A stretch of 46,400 bases of DNA from Pseudomonadota bacterium (lineage in GTDB: Bacteria > Pseudomonadota > Gammaproteobacteria > Burkholderiales > SG8-39): NCBI GenBank assembly GCA_025352885.1, contig JANXRZ010000042.1, forward strand, positions 1 through 46,400, in the 5' to 3' direction. The notes beneath the pieces are model-generated. The model was not told the origin of the DNA, made no database searches, and saw only the letters and a program-made list of their open reading frames with translations. Each line of letters starts with the position of its first letter. Position 1 is the stretch's first letter. This document shows positions 26,668 through 35,129 of this stretch, in pieces. Position numbers and translations under genes: made by a program.

Positions 26668-27279
26668 ATGAACGAGTTTTTCTTCTCCGCCTTGTCGTTC
26701 GGCCTTGCCGCGGGCATCAAGCCCGGGCCGCTAGGCATCTTCGTGATCCAGCAAACTTTGTCGAGAGGGCTGCCGGCCGGTGTTCGCGCGAGCCTGGCCC
26801 CACTTGTGACGGATGGTCCGATCATCCTCGTCGCGCTGTGGCTTCTGTCGAATTTCAAGAGCGTCGACCTGCTTGCCGCGGGCATGAGCCTCCTTGGCGG
26901 CATCTACCTGCTATGGCTCGCGTCGAAGATGTTTCGCGTCCGCGAGATTTCATTGTCGGCAAAGCTGCGGTCCGAAAGCTCGCTGGCAACCGCCGTCAAA
27001 CTGAATTTCGTCAACCCTGGCCCCTACTTCTTCTGGTTTACCGTCGGTGGGAGCTACATCATTCGGGGCACCGCCATCGAGAGTGCCGTCTTCGTCGTGA
27101 CGGCCATCGGGGCGCTGATAGCCTCGAAAGTCGCCATGGCCGTCATTGCCTCGAGATTCCTGCCAGCCCTCGAGAGCCGCGGCTACCTTATTGCAATGAA
27201 GATCCTAGCTGCAACGATGGCCGGTTTCGGCCTGCTTTCGATCATAAGGGCCGGTGAATTGGCTCTGATCGCAAAATGA
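26668..27279 (+). CDS. LysE/RhtB-family exporter
   Basis: A 203-residue transporter with about six membrane helices and the family start FGLAAGIKPGPLGIFVIQQT (the G..PGP motif). A loop with LLGGIYLLWLASKMFR and the mid-protein NFVNPGPYFFW, matching the LysE/RhtB N-P signature, follow. The family exports amino acids or related small molecules. It follows the four-helix protein by 30 bases. The substrate is not predictable. The SD is weak. Confidence 0.88.
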   Translation: MNEFFFSALSFGLAAGIKPGPLGIFVIQQTLSRGLPAGVRASLAPLVTDGPIILVALWLLSNFKSVDLLAAGMSLLGGIYLLWLASKMFRVREISLSAKLRSESSLATAVKLNFVNPGPYFFWFTVGGSYIIRGTAIESAVFVVTAIGALIASKVAMAVIASRFLPALESRGYLIAMKILAATMAGFGLLSIIRAGELALIAK

Positions 27280-27345
27280 GCTTCTCCTATGTGGATGCGT
27301 TCGTCATGTTCAAGAACTTGTCGGACGGGTAGAGGGACGGCCACT

Positions 27346-27975
27346 ATGGAACCGTTTTTTGTCGCCTACATGGGCACTTGGATCCTCGCGTGCGCAGTTG
27401 CGATAGCGACATTCGCACGCAACCGTTCCGAGTACTCCTTCACGCGGCCGGAGTACCGGCGCTTCCTGTTCGTCCCTTGGAAGCTCACGACGTTTGCAGT
27501 CGCCACGTTGGGCATCACCGTAATCGCGCCCTACACGGGTGACCCGACCTGGGACTACTTCGATGCGCTGTTCATGGCGGTGTTCACTTTCCTCGGTGCT
27601 CCGTGGGCAGTTGGGGCGATGTACCTTGTGATCAGGAAGAAGCTTCGTGCCGCCCAGTTTTTCGTCGCCCTGTGCCTGATGATGTTTTCAGCGAGTTGGT
27701 CGTATGACTTGTACCTCGTGCTTCGCGACGGCAGCTATCCGGAAACATGGTTTGCGAACATTTTCGCGTCCGGGGTTTTGTACGTCTCGGCTGGCCTGAT
27801 GTGGAACCTCGACGTGAGACCCGGCCGCGGGGTGATCTTTTCGTTCATGGAGCCCGACTGGCCGGGTGTCGCGCCGTCGAAGAGTTTCGCCAAGCTTTTC
27901 TGGTATGCGTTCCCGTTCATGCTGATCGTTACCATTGCAATCCTGTCTTTCGTCGTGCCAAATCCTTTCGCGTGA
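27346..27975 (+). CDS. Multi-helix membrane protein, unknown
   Basis: A 209-residue protein with about six hydrophobic segments (near residues 5-22, 47-62, 73-93, 104-125, 137-153 and 187-206). Short loops carry conserved-looking aromatic residues (FTRPEYRRFLFVPWKL, WSYDLYLVLRDG). I recognise no family. ATG 27346 follows AGAGGGA; an earlier in-frame ATG at 27289 would add a Cys/Arg-rich leader that looks non-coding. Ten bases separate it from the next gene, so an operon is likely. Confidence 0.7.
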   Translation: MEPFFVAYMGTWILACAVAIATFARNRSEYSFTRPEYRRFLFVPWKLTTFAVATLGITVIAPYTGDPTWDYFDALFMAVFTFLGAPWAVGAMYLVIRKKLRAAQFFVALCLMMFSASWSYDLYLVLRDGSYPETWFANIFASGVLYVSAGLMWNLDVRPGRGVIFSFMEPDWPGVAPSKSFAKLFWYAFPFMLIVTIAILSFVVPNPFA

Positions 27976-27985
27976 AGGGGAAGCA

Positions 27986-28645
27986 ATGTTCATAGGACAT
28001 TTCGGCGTGGGCTTCGGCGCGAAAGCCGTCGCCCAAAAAACCTCCCTTGGCACGCTCTTTCTTGCCGCGCAATTCATCGACCTGCTCTGGCCTACGCTGC
28101 TGCTCCTGAGCCTGGAGGAGGTGCGCATCGCGCCAGGGATCACCAAAGTTACGCCGCTCGATTTCGTCCATTACCCGATCTCGCACAGCCTGCTCGCGGT
28201 GATCGGCTGGGCGATGCTGTTCGTCGGCGCTTACCAGGTGCTTCGCCATTACCAGCGCGGAGCGATGGTCGTCGGCCTTGCCGTGATCAGCCACTGGGTG
28301 CTCGACTTCGTCACGCACCGGCCTGATCTGCTGCTCTACCCCGGCGCGTCGGAGCGCTATGGCTTGAATCTATGGTCCTCGTTGCCGGCGACGATCGCAG
28401 TCGAACTTGCGCTGTTCATTGCCGGGCTCTGGCTCTATGTGCGGTCGACGAAACCGATCGATGCGACCGGCCGCTGGGCACTTTGGGGACTGGCAGCTTT
28501 CCTGCTCGTCATTTACGCCGGAAACCTGTTCGGCGATCCGCCGCCGAGCGTGACGGCGCTGGCTTGGGTATGCGAAGCGCAATGGCTGCTGGTTGTGTGG
28601 GGCTACTGGGTCGACAATCATCGGGAGAGCAGGAGCGCACCATGA
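27986..28645 (+). CDS. Membrane protein, putative membrane-bound metal-dependent hydrolase-like
   Basis: A 219-residue membrane protein. MFIGHFGVGFGAKAVA is followed by SLGTLFLAAQFIDLLWPTLL, a conserved DFVHYPISHSLLAV, and ISHWVLDFVTHRPDLLL. These H/D motifs at the ends of helices resemble the YdjM/DUF457 group of putative membrane-bound hydrolases. ATG 27986 follows GAAGGGGAAG. Five or six helices are predicted. It is the last gene of the four-gene membrane cluster. No activity is known to me. Confidence 0.75.
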   Translation: MFIGHFGVGFGAKAVAQKTSLGTLFLAAQFIDLLWPTLLLLSLEEVRIAPGITKVTPLDFVHYPISHSLLAVIGWAMLFVGAYQVLRHYQRGAMVVGLAVISHWVLDFVTHRPDLLLYPGASERYGLNLWSSLPATIAVELALFIAGLWLYVRSTKPIDATGRWALWGLAAFLLVIYAGNLFGDPPPSVTALAWVCEAQWLLVVWGYWVDNHRESRSAP

Positions 28646-28675
28646 CCCACTCCGGGCAAATGAGCTAGGTTCGCC

Positions 28676-29293
28676 TTAGCGTCGCCCGTTCAAGCGCCGC
28701 AGCTCCGCCTTCGCCCCCGGCATCCAGACCCGCACCATCATCGGCACAAGCTCCTCGAGCGAGCCGTGCACATCCATGCCGAAAATGAATTTCCGCGTAT
28801 GAGGGAACGCGATCGCGGCGTGCACGACCATCGCCACCTCCAGTTCCTTGCCGGTTGGCGTCTTCTTGGGGGGCAGTCCCGCATCGTGGCGAAGCTCCTG
28901 GATCATCGGTCCGAGGATGCGTTTGGCGAGGGTTGCGCTGAAGTTGCCTGAGGCATGCAGCCCCATGAGGCCGGCGCGCGTCCAGAGCCGCGCGTTCAGG
29001 CGATCGATGTTGCCGCGGTACTCGGTGAAGAAGCGGGAGAGACGTTTCTCGAGCGGGATCTTCCGGTCGACCAGAAGCGCCTCCCACTCCGGTTTCCAGC
29101 GCGCTTCGAACAACCGCTTGAAGACGCGGTCGATCAGCGCATTGCGGCTCGGGACAGCGCGCTTCATCGCGGCCGGCGTCACTCGCGCAGCGAGGGCAAT
29201 GCGTGAGAGCGGCACATCGAGCCCGTCCTCCGCGTAAAGTCGCCACGCCGCATCCACGATGCGGGCTTCCACCGGGTCTTTTCCTTTTATCAT
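28676..29293 (-). CDS. TetR/AcrR-family transcriptional regulator
   Basis: A 205-residue regulator. The N-terminal DNA-binding domain reads ARIVDAAWRLYAEDGLDVPL, then SRIALAARVTPAAMKRAVPS (recognition helix region about residues 28-50), the TetR layout. The C-terminal two-thirds are the ligand and dimer domain. It diverges from the Bug gene at 29324 with only 30 bases between start codons, so the two promoters must overlap and regulation of that gene is likely. Convergent with the membrane cluster. Ligand unknown. Confidence 0.85.
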   Translation of the reverse strand: MIKGKDPVEARIVDAAWRLYAEDGLDVPLSRIALAARVTPAAMKRAVPSRNALIDRVFKRLFEARWKPEWEALLVDRKIPLEKRLSRFFTEYRGNIDRLNARLWTRAGLMGLHASGNFSATLAKRILGPMIQELRHDAGLPPKKTPTGKELEVAMVVHAAIAFPHTRKFIFGMDVHGSLEELVPMMVRVWMPGAKAELRRLNGRR

Positions 29294-29323
29294 CGCTGTC
29301 TCTGTCGGATCATTGGAATCGGT

Positions 29324-30289
29324 ATGCGCCGCATTGTCCTCGCCTTTGCCCTGTTAGCGCAGGTCCTGTTCGCAGTGCGGGCCGACGCGCAAGGCTATCC
29401 CGCGAAGCCCGTTCGCCTGATCGTTCCTTGGGCGGCGGGCGGCACCACGGACATCCTCGGCCGCATCCTCGGCCAGAAAATGGCGGAGAAGTGGGGCCAG
29501 CCGGTGCTGGTCGAGAACCGCGGCGGCGCAGCCGGCAACATCGGGACCGAAGCGGTCGTGCGCGCGCCCGCCGACGGCTACGCGCTGCTTCTCGGCACGA
29601 TGAGCACGCATGCGATGAACCAGTTCCTCTATGGCGGGATGACTTTCGACCCGGTAAAGGACGTGGCGCCGATCTCCTTGGTTGCGAACGTGGCCACGGT
29701 GCTGGTGGTGCACCCGTCGTTGCCCGTCAACAGCGTCAACGACCTCGTGGCGCTCGCGCGGTCGAAACCCGGCCAGCTCAACTTCGCCTCGGGTGGCGTG
29801 GCGAGCTTCAACCAGCTTTGCGCGGAGCTCCTCAAGATGACGGCGAAGATCGACATCGTTCACGTGCCTTACAAAGGCGGCGGGCCGGCCGTGGCCGATC
29901 TCGTGGGTGGCAAAGTGGACCTGCTCTTCACCGGCGCGCCGGTCACGATGTCGCACATCAAGGCCGGGCGCCTCAAGCTGCTTGCGGTGACGGACACGAG
30001 GCGCTCGGCGGCCTTGCCCGACACGCCGACCATCGGCGAGTCGCTGCCCGGGTTCGAGTTCAATAACTGGTACGGGCTCCTTGCGCCTGCGGGCACGCCG
30101 CGGCCGATCGTCGAGTTCCTGAACGCAGAGGTGCATCGCGTCCTGGCGCTGCCCGACGTGCGCGAGAAATTCTCCGGCCTCGGCGCCGACCCGACCCCGA
30201 GCACGCCGGAGGCTTTCAGGGCGGCGATGGCTTCGGATGCGGAGAAGTGGGGGAAGGTCATCAGGCAGGCTGGTGTCCGGGCGGATTGA
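29324..30289 (+). CDS. Bug/TctC-type solute-binding protein
   Basis: A 321-residue periplasmic binding protein. The signal MRRIVLAFALLAQVLFAVRADA is followed by the family blocks YPAKPVRLIVPWAAGGTTDI, VENRGGAAGNIGTEAVVRAP, VPYKGGGPAVADLVGGKVDLLF and FNNWYGLLAPAGTP. No tctA or tctB gene lies next to it. The divergent TetR gene 30 bases away suggests solute-responsive control. An amidohydrolase with a signal sequence follows 164 bases downstream and may act on the same compound; this is inference. Confidence 0.93.
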   Translation: MRRIVLAFALLAQVLFAVRADAQGYPAKPVRLIVPWAAGGTTDILGRILGQKMAEKWGQPVLVENRGGAAGNIGTEAVVRAPADGYALLLGTMSTHAMNQFLYGGMTFDPVKDVAPISLVANVATVLVVHPSLPVNSVNDLVALARSKPGQLNFASGGVASFNQLCAELLKMTAKIDIVHVPYKGGGPAVADLVGGKVDLLFTGAPVTMSHIKAGRLKLLAVTDTRRSAALPDTPTIGESLPGFEFNNWYGLLAPAGTPRPIVEFLNAEVHRVLALPDVREKFSGLGADPTPSTPEAFRAAMASDAEKWGKVIRQAGVRAD

Positions 30290-30453
30290 CGAGAGTGGAA
30301 AACTTCGCGTCCACCTCGAAAGACTGGCCTCGACGTCGGCTTCGAGAACCTTGCACGACACTTGCAGGGCAAGCGACCCAGGAACGTCGTGAAACCAGCG
30401 AGGGGTTACTGATGTAGATTACCCCCTCCAACCAACACTCGGGGAGGAGTGAC

Positions 30454-31755
30454 ATGGGATCCAACGCGGACCAAAAACCAAAATTCTCGTTCAAGCGCCG
30501 GCAACTCGTGACCGGCCTCGCGGCTGCATTCGCAGCAAGCCCTTTCGGCGCAGCCCACGCGGCCATGGGACCGAACGACAAGTTCGATCTCGTCATCAAG
30601 GGCGGCGAGGTCATCGACCCGAGCCAGAACCTGAGGGGCAAGCGCGACATCGGCATGCGCTTTGGCAAGATCGAGGCGATCGAGGCCGACATTCCGGCAG
30701 CGCGCGCCAATCGCGTGATGAACGCTGCAGGGCGGCTTGTGGTTCCCGGCCTCATCGATCTGCATTCGCACGTGTTTACGACCGGAATCGGCATCCCGGC
30801 CGACGAACTCATCACCTACCAGGGCACGACCACCGCGATCTCAGCGGGGGACGCGGGCGCGAGCACTTTCGCCACGTACCGCCGCTACATGGCCGCGCAA
30901 TCGCGCACGCGCATCTACGCCTTCGTGCACATCGCGAACATCGGCCTGTCGGCCTTCCCGGTAGGCGAGCTCTTCAACATCGACTTCGCGCAGACGGACG
31001 CCGCGGCCAAGGCGCTCGCCGACAACGCCGACATGGCGATCGGCATCAAGGTGCGCATGTCGCAGAACGTCATCGCCAAGCACGGCCTGGAGCCGCTGAA
31101 GCGCGCGATCCGCGCTTGCGAGATCGCGGGCACCGGCGGCAAGGTGATGTGCCACATCGGCGGCGTCGAGTCGGTGGCGCTCATGAGCCAGATCCTCGAG
31201 ACGCTGCGCCCGGGTGACATCCTGACGCACTGCTACTCGGGTGCGCCGAACGACGACGGCAAGTTCACGAACATCGTGCAGGACGGAAAGGTGCTGCCCG
31301 CGGCGCTGGACGCGAAGAAGCGCGGCGTGATCTTCGACGTAGGCCACGGCGGCGGCAGCTTCGACTATACGGTGGCCGAAGTGGCGATCGCGCAGGGCTG
31401 CACGCCGGACACGATCTCATCCGACATCCACGTGTTCTCCGGTAACTCGGCCGGGCAGCCTTACCTCACTAACGTCATGAGCAAGTTCCTGAACATGGGA
31501 TTCTCGCTCGAGCAGGTGATCACGATGGCGACGGCCACACCGGCGAAGATCATCAACCGGCTGCCGAAGCACGGCACGCTGCAGATCGGTGCGCCGGCGG
31601 ATGCGACGCTGCTGGAACTCGTCAACGGGCCGGTGGAGTTCGTTGACACGAGGAACAACAAGCGCGCAGGCAACGCCTTCATACGCCCGACGAATACGGT
31701 GGTGGCCGGCGTGGCGTTCGGGCAGCCTTACCAGTCGCCCTTCTCGTCGCGGTAA
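30454..31755 (+). CDS. Amidohydrolase/deacetylase-family metallohydrolase with export signal
   Basis: A 433-residue enzyme of the amidohydrolase/deacetylase group. The N-terminus FSFKRRQLVTGLAAAFAA carries a paired Arg, so a twin-arginine or atypical Sec signal is likely. The enzyme part starts KFDLVIKGGEVIDPSQNLRG and has the metal motif VVPGLIDLHSHVFT. A Lys in IGIKVRMS, HIGGVE, HCYSG, DVGHGGGSFDYTV and SSDIHVFSGN follow. A very good SD (GGGGAGGAG) precedes ATG 30454. The family includes dihydroorotase-like and N-acyl hydrolases; substrate unknown. It ends in a terminator shared with livF's 3' end. Confidence 0.88.
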   Translation: MGSNADQKPKFSFKRRQLVTGLAAAFAASPFGAAHAAMGPNDKFDLVIKGGEVIDPSQNLRGKRDIGMRFGKIEAIEADIPAARANRVMNAAGRLVVPGLIDLHSHVFTTGIGIPADELITYQGTTTAISAGDAGASTFATYRRYMAAQSRTRIYAFVHIANIGLSAFPVGELFNIDFAQTDAAAKALADNADMAIGIKVRMSQNVIAKHGLEPLKRAIRACEIAGTGGKVMCHIGGVESVALMSQILETLRPGDILTHCYSGAPNDDGKFTNIVQDGKVLPAALDAKKRGVIFDVGHGGGSFDYTVAEVAIAQGCTPDTISSDIHVFSGNSAGQPYLTNVMSKFLNMGFSLEQVITMATATPAKIINRLPKHGTLQIGAPADATLLELVNGPVEFVDTRNNKRAGNAFIRPTNTVVAGVAFGQPYQSPFSSR

Positions 31756-31793
31756 CTGTACCGGTACACGAATTGGCCTGAGAGACAATAAAT

Positions 31794-31835
31794 GCGCGGT
31801 TCTTCAAAACGAAATCTCGAAGAATCGCGCTTTTT
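31794..31835 (+). terminator. Intrinsic terminator after the amidohydrolase gene
   Basis: GCGCGGTTCTTC, a 13-base loop, then GAAGAATCGCGC followed by TTTTT. The stem is 12 bp with one G-T wobble. It sits 38 bases after the amidohydrolase stop, and its U-run touches the last base of the convergent livF stop codon. Confidence 0.85.
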
Positions 31836-32476
31836 CAGCCGGTGATCGAGCCCCGGTCGATCACCACCACCCGGTCGACGATGCGTTCGGAATGCTGGAG
31901 GTCCGATTCCGAGAGGATCACCGACATGCCTTCGCGCTTGAGGCCGGCCACGACCTCGACCAGGCGCTGGGCGAGGGCGGGCGCCACGCCTTCGAAGGGC
32001 TCGTCGAGCAGCAGCAGCTTGGTGCCGCACATGAGCGCTCGGCCAAGTGCGGCGAGCTTCTGCTGGCCGCCGGAGAGTTGCAAGCCCTTGCGCGGACCGA
32101 ATTCCCTCAATTCAGGGATCATCGTGTAGACCTTCTCCAGGCGCTGCCCGAAATCCTTCACACCGAGTGCCCAGGCGGGCACCAGGACGTTCTCTTCCAC
32201 GGTCAGGTCCGGGATCAGGCGGCGGTCCTCGGGCATGTAGCCGATGCCGAGGCTCGTGCGCGAGTGAGTCGGCATCGAGACGAGGTCGGCGCCGTCGAAG
32301 GAGATCGTGCCCTTCGATACGCCGAGAAGGCCCATCACACTTTTCATGAGCGTCGTCTTCCCGGCGCCATTCCGGCCGATCAGGCCGACCATCGACCCGG
32401 TCTGCAGCTCAAGCGACACCCCGCGCAGGATCTGCACCGAGTGGATGGCCACATCGAGGTTGGCGACCTTAAGCAC
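31835..32476 (-). CDS. livF: Branched-chain amino acid-type ABC transporter ATPase LivF-like
   Basis: A 213-residue ABC ATPase. Walker A is GRNGAGKTT (about residues 33-41), the signature is LSGGQQKLAALGRAL, Walker B is LLLLDEPFEG, and a D-loop follows. The GTG at 32476 overlaps the livG stop by 8 bases and gives the family-like start MLKVANLDV; another in-frame GTG at 32485 is possible. The protein stops at VIDRGSITG, roughly 20 residues shorter than the E. coli LivF I recall, lacking the usual last helix. The 3' end abuts the terminator. Confidence 0.9.
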   Translation of the reverse strand: MLKVANLDVAIHSVQILRGVSLELQTGSMVGLIGRNGAGKTTLMKSVMGLLGVSKGTISFDGADLVSMPTHSRTSLGIGYMPEDRRLIPDLTVEENVLVPAWALGVKDFGQRLEKVYTMIPELREFGPRKGLQLSGGQQKLAALGRALMCGTKLLLLDEPFEGVAPALAQRLVEVVAGLKREGMSVILSESDLQHSERIVDRVVVIDRGSITG

Positions 32477-33272
32477 GCGCGCCACCTGTATCCGGCTTGT
32501 GGAGGGCGCCGCCGACGACGTAGCGCTTGACCTCCGGATCCTCGAGGACCGCGCCCGGCACGCCGTCGGCAATGATGCGGCCGTCATAGAACGCCATGAC
32601 GCGCCCCGCGAACCGGCTCACCACCTCCATGTCGTGCTCGACGAAGAGCACGGTGGCGCCCTCGGCTTTCACCGCCTCCATGACCATGGACATGATCCCG
32701 AACTTCTCCGAGGCCGAAACCCCGCTCGTCGGCTCATCCAGCAGCAGGATCTTCGGCTTCGCCACCATCGTGAGCGCGATGTCGAGGAGCTTGCGCACCC
32801 CGCCAGGCAGGACCTGCGCGTTGCGGTCGCGATACTCGGAAAGCCCGAAGCGCTCGAGGATGCGCTCGGCCACCTCGCCGGCGGGCGCGTGGTGGCCGGG
32901 CACGAGCGGCTCGCCGCTCGAGAAAAACCCGCCGAGGCCGGCATTGCCGAGCACTACGCCCAGCCCCATCAGCATGTGCTCGAACACGGTGAGCGAGCTG
33001 TAGAGCTGCGGGATCTGGAAGGAGCGGCAGATGCCCAGCCGCGTAATGTCGCGCGGGGCGAGCTTGGTGATGTCGTTGCCGCCGAAATGGATACTGCCGC
33101 TGTCGGGCTTGAGGTAGCCGGTGATCATGTTGATGAAGGTGGTCTTGCCCGCGCCGTTGGTGCCGATGAGGCCGACGACCGAGTCCGCCTCGATGGCCGC
33201 GTTGACGCAGTTGGCCGCCGTCACCGCGCCGAAGCGCTTTTCGAGGTTCCTTGCATCGAGGATCACGGCCAT
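32469..33272 (-). CDS. livG: Branched-chain amino acid-type ABC transporter ATPase LivG-like
   Basis: A 267-residue ATPase. Walker A is GTNGAGKTTFINMITG, and LGICRSFQIPQLYSSLTVFE is the LivG Q-loop region. The signature region PGGVRKLLDIALTMVAKPK is degenerate relative to LSGGQ, and Walker B is ILLLDEPTSG. The H-loop lies in LFVEHDMEVV. It follows livM by 2 bases and overlaps livF by 8, so all are cotranscribed. The LivG-specific insert is present. Confidence 0.93.
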   Translation of the reverse strand: MAVILDARNLEKRFGAVTAANCVNAAIEADSVVGLIGTNGAGKTTFINMITGYLKPDSGSIHFGGNDITKLAPRDITRLGICRSFQIPQLYSSLTVFEHMLMGLGVVLGNAGLGGFFSSGEPLVPGHHAPAGEVAERILERFGLSEYRDRNAQVLPGGVRKLLDIALTMVAKPKILLLDEPTSGVSASEKFGIMSMVMEAVKAEGATVLFVEHDMEVVSRFAGRVMAFYDGRIIADGVPGAVLEDPEVKRYVVGGALHKPDTGGARA

Positions 33273-33274
33273 GG

Positions 33275-34222
33275 TCAGGCGGCCCCGCGATGCTTACTAC
33301 GGCGCTTGAAGAGCGACCACAGCCCCTCGGGCAGGAAGACGATCACGACCAGCAGCGAGATCCCGAGCAGCATCTGCCAGGTATTCGGCGACAAGTCGAA
33401 GGCGATCGTGTGGATCGTGCCGAATATGATCGCGCCGAGGAAAGGGGCGACCACGCTGCGCGTCCCCGCAAGGATCGTGATGAAGATGAACTCCCCGGAA
33501 GTCGTCCAGTAAGCCATGTCCGGGTCGATGTGCCCGACGGTGGTGGCGGCCAGTGCGCCGCCGATACCGGCCAGAGCGGCCGCAATCCCATAGAGCACAT
33601 GGATTGCCTTGTTCACCGAGGCGCCCATGTACTCCACGCGGATCTCGTTGTCCTTGATCGCCGGCCCGAGCTGGCCGAGCGGCGTGCGCAAATACCGGTC
33701 GACCAGCAGCGTGGCGACGAAGGCAACGACGCAGCCGGCCACCATCACGCTGTAGCGCACCCATTCCGGCCCCGGACGGCGCCCGAACAGCGTCGTTGGC
33801 AGGATGTTGATGCCGTCCGTCGACCCCAATCCCTCGTTCTTGACCAGCACGCCGTACAGGATCATCGAAAGCGCCAGGCTCAAGAGGCCGAAGAAGATGC
33901 CGCGGTAGCGCGCGAGCAGGAAGCCGAGAATCCACGCCATCAAGGCAGCGCAAGCGCCGCCTGCGAGCATCTGCACGATCATGTCGGCGATGCCGAGCGA
34001 GCGTCCCAGCATGCCGGCCGTGTAGGCGCCGACGCAGTAATAAAGGGCTTGGCCGAAGGACACGAGGCCCGCGCGCAGCAGCAGCATTAGTCCCAGCGCA
34101 ACCAGCCCTTTTGCGATTGCAATAGTGAGCAGGAACATGGCCCACTGCGGCAGGACCGGCCCGGCAACCACGAGCGCGAGCAGCACGATGCCGAGGATGC
34201 GAAGCGTGCGGTCGTGCCTCAA
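33275..34222 (-). CDS. livM: Branched-chain amino acid-type ABC transporter permease LivM-like
   Basis: A 315-residue inner-membrane permease with about eight or nine helices. It has LMLLLRAGLVSFGQALYYCV (the LivM N-S-F-GQ region), FGLLSLALSMILYG, a mid-loop TPLGQLGPAIKDNEIRVEYM, and the C-terminal ILAGTRSVVAPFLGAIIF. The start is TTG 34222, overlapping the livH stop as TTGA, so translation is coupled. Confidence 0.92.
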   Translation of the reverse strand: MRHDRTLRILGIVLLALVVAGPVLPQWAMFLLTIAIAKGLVALGLMLLLRAGLVSFGQALYYCVGAYTAGMLGRSLGIADMIVQMLAGGACAALMAWILGFLLARYRGIFFGLLSLALSMILYGVLVKNEGLGSTDGINILPTTLFGRRPGPEWVRYSVMVAGCVVAFVATLLVDRYLRTPLGQLGPAIKDNEIRVEYMGASVNKAIHVLYGIAAALAGIGGALAATTVGHIDPDMAYWTTSGEFIFITILAGTRSVVAPFLGAIIFGTIHTIAFDLSPNTWQMLLGISLLVVIVFLPEGLWSLFKRRSKHRGAA

Positions 34223-35115
34223 ATCTTCCTCGGCTCAGCGAGGCTGAAAAGCCCACGCGGGCGCACAGCCAGCACGAGCGCCATCACAAAGTAAATGACG
34301 AAGAGCTCCACCGCGGGCGCGTAGTGGATGGCGGCCGAGCGCACAAGCCCGACGATGACGGCGCCGAGCGCAGCGCCCGGGAGGCTGCCGAGCCCGCCGA
34401 TCACCACCACGGCAAAAGAAAGCACCACGATCTCGACGCCAAGACCGGGTACCACCGACACCGTAGGGGCCGTGAATGCGCCACCGATCGCGGCGAGCAG
34501 TGAGCCGAACGTGAAGGTGACGAGGTAAAAGCGGTCGACGTTGATACCCATCGCACGGCTCACCTCCGGATCGTGAATCACCGTGAGGAGCAGCTTGCCT
34601 ACGCGCGTGTGATGCAGCAAGAGCGTAAGCCCCACGCCTGAGACGATCGCGATGAACACGAGGATCAGGTTGTAGGTCGGGTAGGACAGGCCGGCGACAT
34701 CGAAGCTGCCGAGCAAGCCGTAGGGTTCCGCGATGAAGTAAGGGTCGACGCCCCAGATGAGCTTGATCGTGTCCTCCAGGATCAGGAAGAGCGCATAGGT
34801 GATCAGCAGGATGACCACCTCGTCCTTCGCGTACATGAAGCGCAGGATGCCGCGCTCGATCAGCGGGGCGAACACGAGTGTCACGAGGATCGCCGCCACC
34901 AGCAGCACCGCGTACGAAAGCATCGGCGGGTAGCCCTTGGAGAGCCATGCTCCCGTGAGCGAAGCGGCCGCATACGCGCCGAGCGCATAGAAGCTCCCGT
35001 GCGTGATGTTGACGATCTTCATCACGCCATAGATCAGCGTGAGCCCGACCGCGGCCACGAACAGCCAGGCCGAGTAGATGATGCCGTCTGCGATTACGGC
35101 TGGAATCTGGTCCAG
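34219..35115 (-). CDS. livH: Branched-chain amino acid-type ABC transporter permease LivH-like
   Basis: An inner-membrane permease with VGLTLIYGVMKIVNITHGSF (the LivH hallmark) near the start, DRFYLVTFTFGSLLAAIGGA in the middle, and VVVIGGLGSLPGAALGAVIV late. The first ordinary start in frame is GTG 35058, but that would cut the first membrane helix. Upstream codons (FLDQIPAVIADGIIYSAWLF) match the family N-terminus, so I place the start at CTG 35115, giving 298 residues. The frame is open back to a TAA at 35158. No ATG, GTG or TTG lies between, and no strong SD is seen. The permease call is sure, the start is not. Confidence 0.85.
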   Translation of the reverse strand: MDQIPAVIADGIIYSAWLFVAAVGLTLIYGVMKIVNITHGSFYALGAYAAASLTGAWLSKGYPPMLSYAVLLVAAILVTLVFAPLIERGILRFMYAKDEVVILLITYALFLILEDTIKLIWGVDPYFIAEPYGLLGSFDVAGLSYPTYNLILVFIAIVSGVGLTLLLHHTRVGKLLLTVIHDPEVSRAMGINVDRFYLVTFTFGSLLAAIGGAFTAPTVSVVPGLGVEIVVLSFAVVVIGGLGSLPGAALGAVIVGLVRSAAIHYAPAVELFVIYFVMALVLAVRPRGLFSLAEPRKI

Positions 35116-35129
35116 GAAGAGTCCGGTGT

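Noticed and set aside
30409..30453. Possible riboswitch or hairpin (GGGGT...ACCCC) before the amidohydrolase gene
   Set aside because: Only a 5-bp stem with a long loop, and no match to a known riboswitch core.
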